The notes beneath the pieces are model-generated. The model searched no databases, had not been told where the DNA came from, and was given only the letters and a program-made list of their open reading frames with translations. This document shows, piece after piece, positions 61,400 through 64,000 of a DNA stretch of 64,000 bases (position 1 is the first letter of the stretch; the number at the start of each line of letters is the position of its first letter). Source of the stretch: Edolisoma coerulescens (lineage: Eukaryota; Chordata; Aves; Passeriformes; Campephagidae); contig VWZW01007179.1 in assembly GCA_013397115.1 (NCBI GenBank), positions 1,546,176 through 1,610,175 on the forward strand. Direction: 5' to 3'. The position numbers and the translations under genes are program-made.

Positions 61400-62288
61400 C
61401 TCGCAGGACCGCACCTTTGGAAGGGCTCGTTAACATAAGAATAGGGAAGTTACGCTCGTCTGTCTCAGCAGGTCCCCGGAGAGGAAACACGGCTCCCTCC
61501 GCTTTGTGCGGAGAGGAGGCGAGAGCGAGTGGCGGCCGCCCGGGCGAGGTGCGCGGACGAAGCCAGCCCTTTTCGGACTGGGCCCGCAGGCTCCCCTCTC
61601 CGCCCTCCCCTCCCGCACTCCGGCGGGGAGGCGGCCCGCACCTGGGCGCCACGCCTGGTCCCTCCTCACGGGCTCTTCCCTCAGTGCTCCCACCGCGGGG
61701 CAGCTACGAGCCCCGGCTTTCCCTACGCCAAGTCGCACTGTCCCATCCCGGGCCGTGCCAGTCAGTCCTGCTCCGCCGCAAGCCGCAGCAGACACCCTCG
61801 GCAGCCGCTCTCCGCCATCAACGCCCCTGAGCGCCGGCGACCACCGCCCCTTCCACAGGCACCGACCCACCTCGGCTGACGGGAGGCTGCGCACCGCGCG
61901 GCGGGGCGGAGCGCGGCTACCCCGGGCCCTCCCTCTCTTCGCTCTTATTGACCGCTCGACATGAATTCGCCTCGTGGTTGGTGTAGCCTGCTCTCGATCT
62001 GTGCGGCGGGCGGCTCCCCATTGGCTTCCCGCCCGCGAGGCGAGGCGAGGGTGCCGTGTTTGAATCGCGGGAGGCGGGGGGCGGGCGGCGGCAGCAGCTG
62101 CCACGTTGCCGCCGGCGCAGCCCGGCCAGAAGGGGGAGAGGTTCGGCAAAGTCCGGAACCGCTCGGCAATGGCCGGAGGCGGCTGCTGAGACGGGGAGCG
62201 GCTGCCGGCTCGCTCTGCCCCGCTCGGTGCGAGGGGGATCGTGGGGTGGGCGCCGCCGGCTCCGCCGCCCGTGAGGGGAAGGGGCGCG

Positions 62289-62367
62289 ATGCTGGCCGAC
62301 AGCCTGGTGGAGGAGTTTGAGATCCGCGAGGATGAGCCGTGGTACGACCAGCACGACCTGCAGCAAG
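62289..62367 (+). CDS. CDR2: CDR2 coding exon 1; remainder of gene beyond the window
   Basis: CDR2 (Yo antigen) is a cytoplasmic coiled-coil/leucine-zipper protein, target of antibodies in paraneoplastic cerebellar degeneration and reported to bind c-Myc (established). The ATG at 62289 gives MLADSLVEEFEIREDEPWYD followed by QHDLQQ and one nucleotide before donor GTGAGC. This matches the first 26 residues of human CDR2 with a few conservative changes, including the EDEPWYD block, and has the same exon end. The paralogue CDR2L has a related start, but the syntenic position beside METTL9 favours CDR2. The coiled-coil exons lie outside. Confidence 0.94.
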
Positions 62368-62392
62368 GTGAGCCGGGGCCGGGGAGCCGGGG

Positions 62393-62430
62393 NNNNNNNN
62401 NNNNNNNNNNNNNNNNNNNNNNNNNNNNNN
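62393..62430. other. Assembly gap (38 N)
   Basis: This run of N is 25 bp into CDR2 intron 1. Confidence 0.99.
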
Positions 62431-64000
62431 TCGGAGCGCCGGAGCCCGGGATCCCCGCACAGCCGCGCTTCCCGCCGCGGGATCGCTGTCAGCGGCAGCG
62501 ACTGCGGCCGTCTTTGTCTGAGGGAAGGAGGTGCGGCAGCCGAGCTGAATGGTGCCGGGGTCTCTCTCTCCGCCCGGAGGGAGGGAAGCGGCTCTCCGAA
62601 AAGTTGCACCTTGCACGGGAGGTGAAGCAGCTTCTGTTCGGGGCAGGCGCTGGAAGCACCGGGTGGGATGCGCTATTGCGCCCTGTTGAGTTCTTTGTAA
62701 GGGCTTCTAGTCGATGAAGTTGTAGTCGTAGCAGTGCTCGATCAGTCGCAGGTTCCTTATTAAACACTTTTTAGGTTTTCTTATTAAAATACCAAATAAC
62801 TCCCTTGTGCCTCAGAAATATACATGTGTAGCTTCTGTATGTAATTCTATCAATAGGTCTTAAAACACTGCATGCAAGAGGTAAATGCTGTTCTCATTTC
62901 ACAGGAATACAAGTATAACTGCACTAAAAATCTTTTAACAGCCGTGATACGGAAAGAATGTGCAATTTCCTTAAGAGCTTAGTGGCATTTATGACTGGTA
63001 TTTACTTAAGTTACTTAGTTCTACTTTTTGTTCTTAAACCCGAGTTTGTTTTGAAAGGCCAGCTCAAAGTGAAGTGGCATCCTACAAACCTGCTCCAGTC
63101 TTACGCGTTTTGCTTTCATGTTGAAATACATTAATTTTTGGGATTGGTGGGGGCTGCTGTACTGTGAACCATAGAGAAAGCTAAGCGGTATTCACACTGA
63201 GATCGGGCAACTGACAGCAGAAACTTTTTTTAAAGCCATGAGCAGGTCTCTCTAATTGTATGCTGTATAAAATAGCTAACTGTTTGAAAGCTGTATTTAG
63301 GTACTCTTCACCCAAAATTGCTGTTTTCCTGGCTCTAGGATGCAAACAAATCGGTTTAAATAAGATCCTGAAACTACAGTTTGCTGTCAAAGGGAAGAGA
63401 GTGAAAAATTTGAAGACATGATTCAGTAATGTTTTCACTATGTCAGTGTTTATGGAATAGAAGACCTACAAAGAGACTTCACAATGTATAACAACTGACT
63501 TCTTGCCTTCTTGATGTTTCTCTACTTTCATCTTTTAATTAAAATGAAGTGAAATAATCACCAGTTGACTCTGCTGTCAGCTTTTAAGAAACAGTATTCC
63601 ATTCTAGAGGTTAGTGCGTTTTGGGGGTTGGTTAATGTGCTCTCGACATGTGAACAGTCTTTTTCCAGAGATTCTCTCTTCTCAAGCTTAAATGGAAGCA
63701 ACTAATTGTCTTGCCAAAAGGAAAAGGAGGAAAAGAAACTGATGGGCGAGTTGAAATGCAAAGAAGGAACTCCTTACAGGAATGTTTTTCCAAATGTTGT
63801 GCCATACTTTATTTCTGGACTCTGAAGGGTACTACTCCTCCTGCTGCTAGGGCTGAGACACATGGATGTGTGTAAACAGGGTAGTAAGAGTGCTTATCAA
63901 GGTCTCGTGAAACCCTTCACAACCCAAACAATCAGTGCATGTTTAAAAACTGATGAGTATGATTATGAGAACCTAGGTTGTAAAACATTAGAAAGCGTCC
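62431..64000. other. CDR2: CDR2 intron 1, no further exon seen
   Basis: GC-rich to about 62690, then ordinary AT-rich intron. No coding exon was recognised before the window ends. Confidence 0.6.

Larger units (their letters stand above)
61300..62690. promoter_or_regulatory. CDR2: CpG island / promoter of CDR2, possibly bidirectional
   Basis: Strongly GC- and CpG-rich sequence surrounds the CDR2 first exon. An inverted CCAAT box (CCCATTGGCTTCCCGCC, about 62018) and several GC boxes (GGCGGGCG-type near 62090) are visible. With MFSD13B transcribed away on the other strand, it could serve both genes (inference). Confidence 0.7.

Noticed and set aside
61076..61414. 112-codon minus-strand open frame near the CDR2 island
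   Set aside because: It contains an ambiguous base, matches no family I know, and is not needed by MFSD13B; it could be untranslated exon sequence but nothing shows this.
61430..62616. Several overlapping 120-240-codon frames in the CDR2 CpG island
   Set aside because: These are typical chance frames of GC-rich promoter DNA, some running through N; only the 26-codon CDR2 start has homology.

Overview
The window is vertebrate nuclear DNA, most likely from a bird. Genes are split into small exons with GT-AG introns, promoters lie in CpG-rich islands (two broken by assembly gaps), and the recognisable interspersed repeats are CR1 LINE fragments with the usual avian 3' end (GGTTGGACT...ATTCTATGAT). 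The gene order OTOA - METTL9/IGSF6 - MFSD13B-like - CDR2 matches the block on human 16p12. Introns are much shorter than in mammals, as expected for a bird microchromosome (inference). No prokaryotic features, CRISPR arrays, rRNA or tRNA genes were seen.

Layout. (1) 1-17.5 kb, minus strand: the first 20 coding exons of OTOA (otoancorin), 764 codons from the signal peptide; the 3' end lies outside the window. Every junction keeps phase. Three coding exons near the N terminus are only 28-31 nt, and one intron needs a GC donor. A CpG-rich patch at 19.9-20.35 kb is the likely OTOA promoter. (2) 22.8-40.1 kb, minus strand: METTL9, a protein histidine methyltransferase. Exons 2-5 are complete; exon 1 probably runs into a 612-bp gap inside its CpG island. 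(3) 23.8-30.2 kb, plus strand: IGSF6, an immune receptor with one Ig domain, complete in 6 exons and nested antisense in METTL9 intron 4. (4) 45.7-58.5 kb, minus strand: an intact 466-residue MFSD13/TMEM180-type transporter in 6 exons, best called MFSD13B. (5) 61.4-64 kb, plus strand: CpG island and first coding exon of CDR2, with the start of its first intron.

The genes do not form a pathway: they are an ear matrix-anchoring protein, a methyltransferase, a myeloid receptor, a transporter and an onconeural coiled-coil protein that stay together by conserved synteny. The remainder is intron or intergenic DNA with CR1 fragments, simple repeats and one near-perfect 48-nt hairpin. I found no convincing new biological system. 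The items worth checking are splice-level oddities (GC donor, microexons, NAGNAG acceptor, a phase-compatible candidate cassette exon), the intact MFSD13B reading frame and the hairpin. Exon coordinates were derived by hand from splice consensus, reading phase and remembered vertebrate homologues; no alignment was run.
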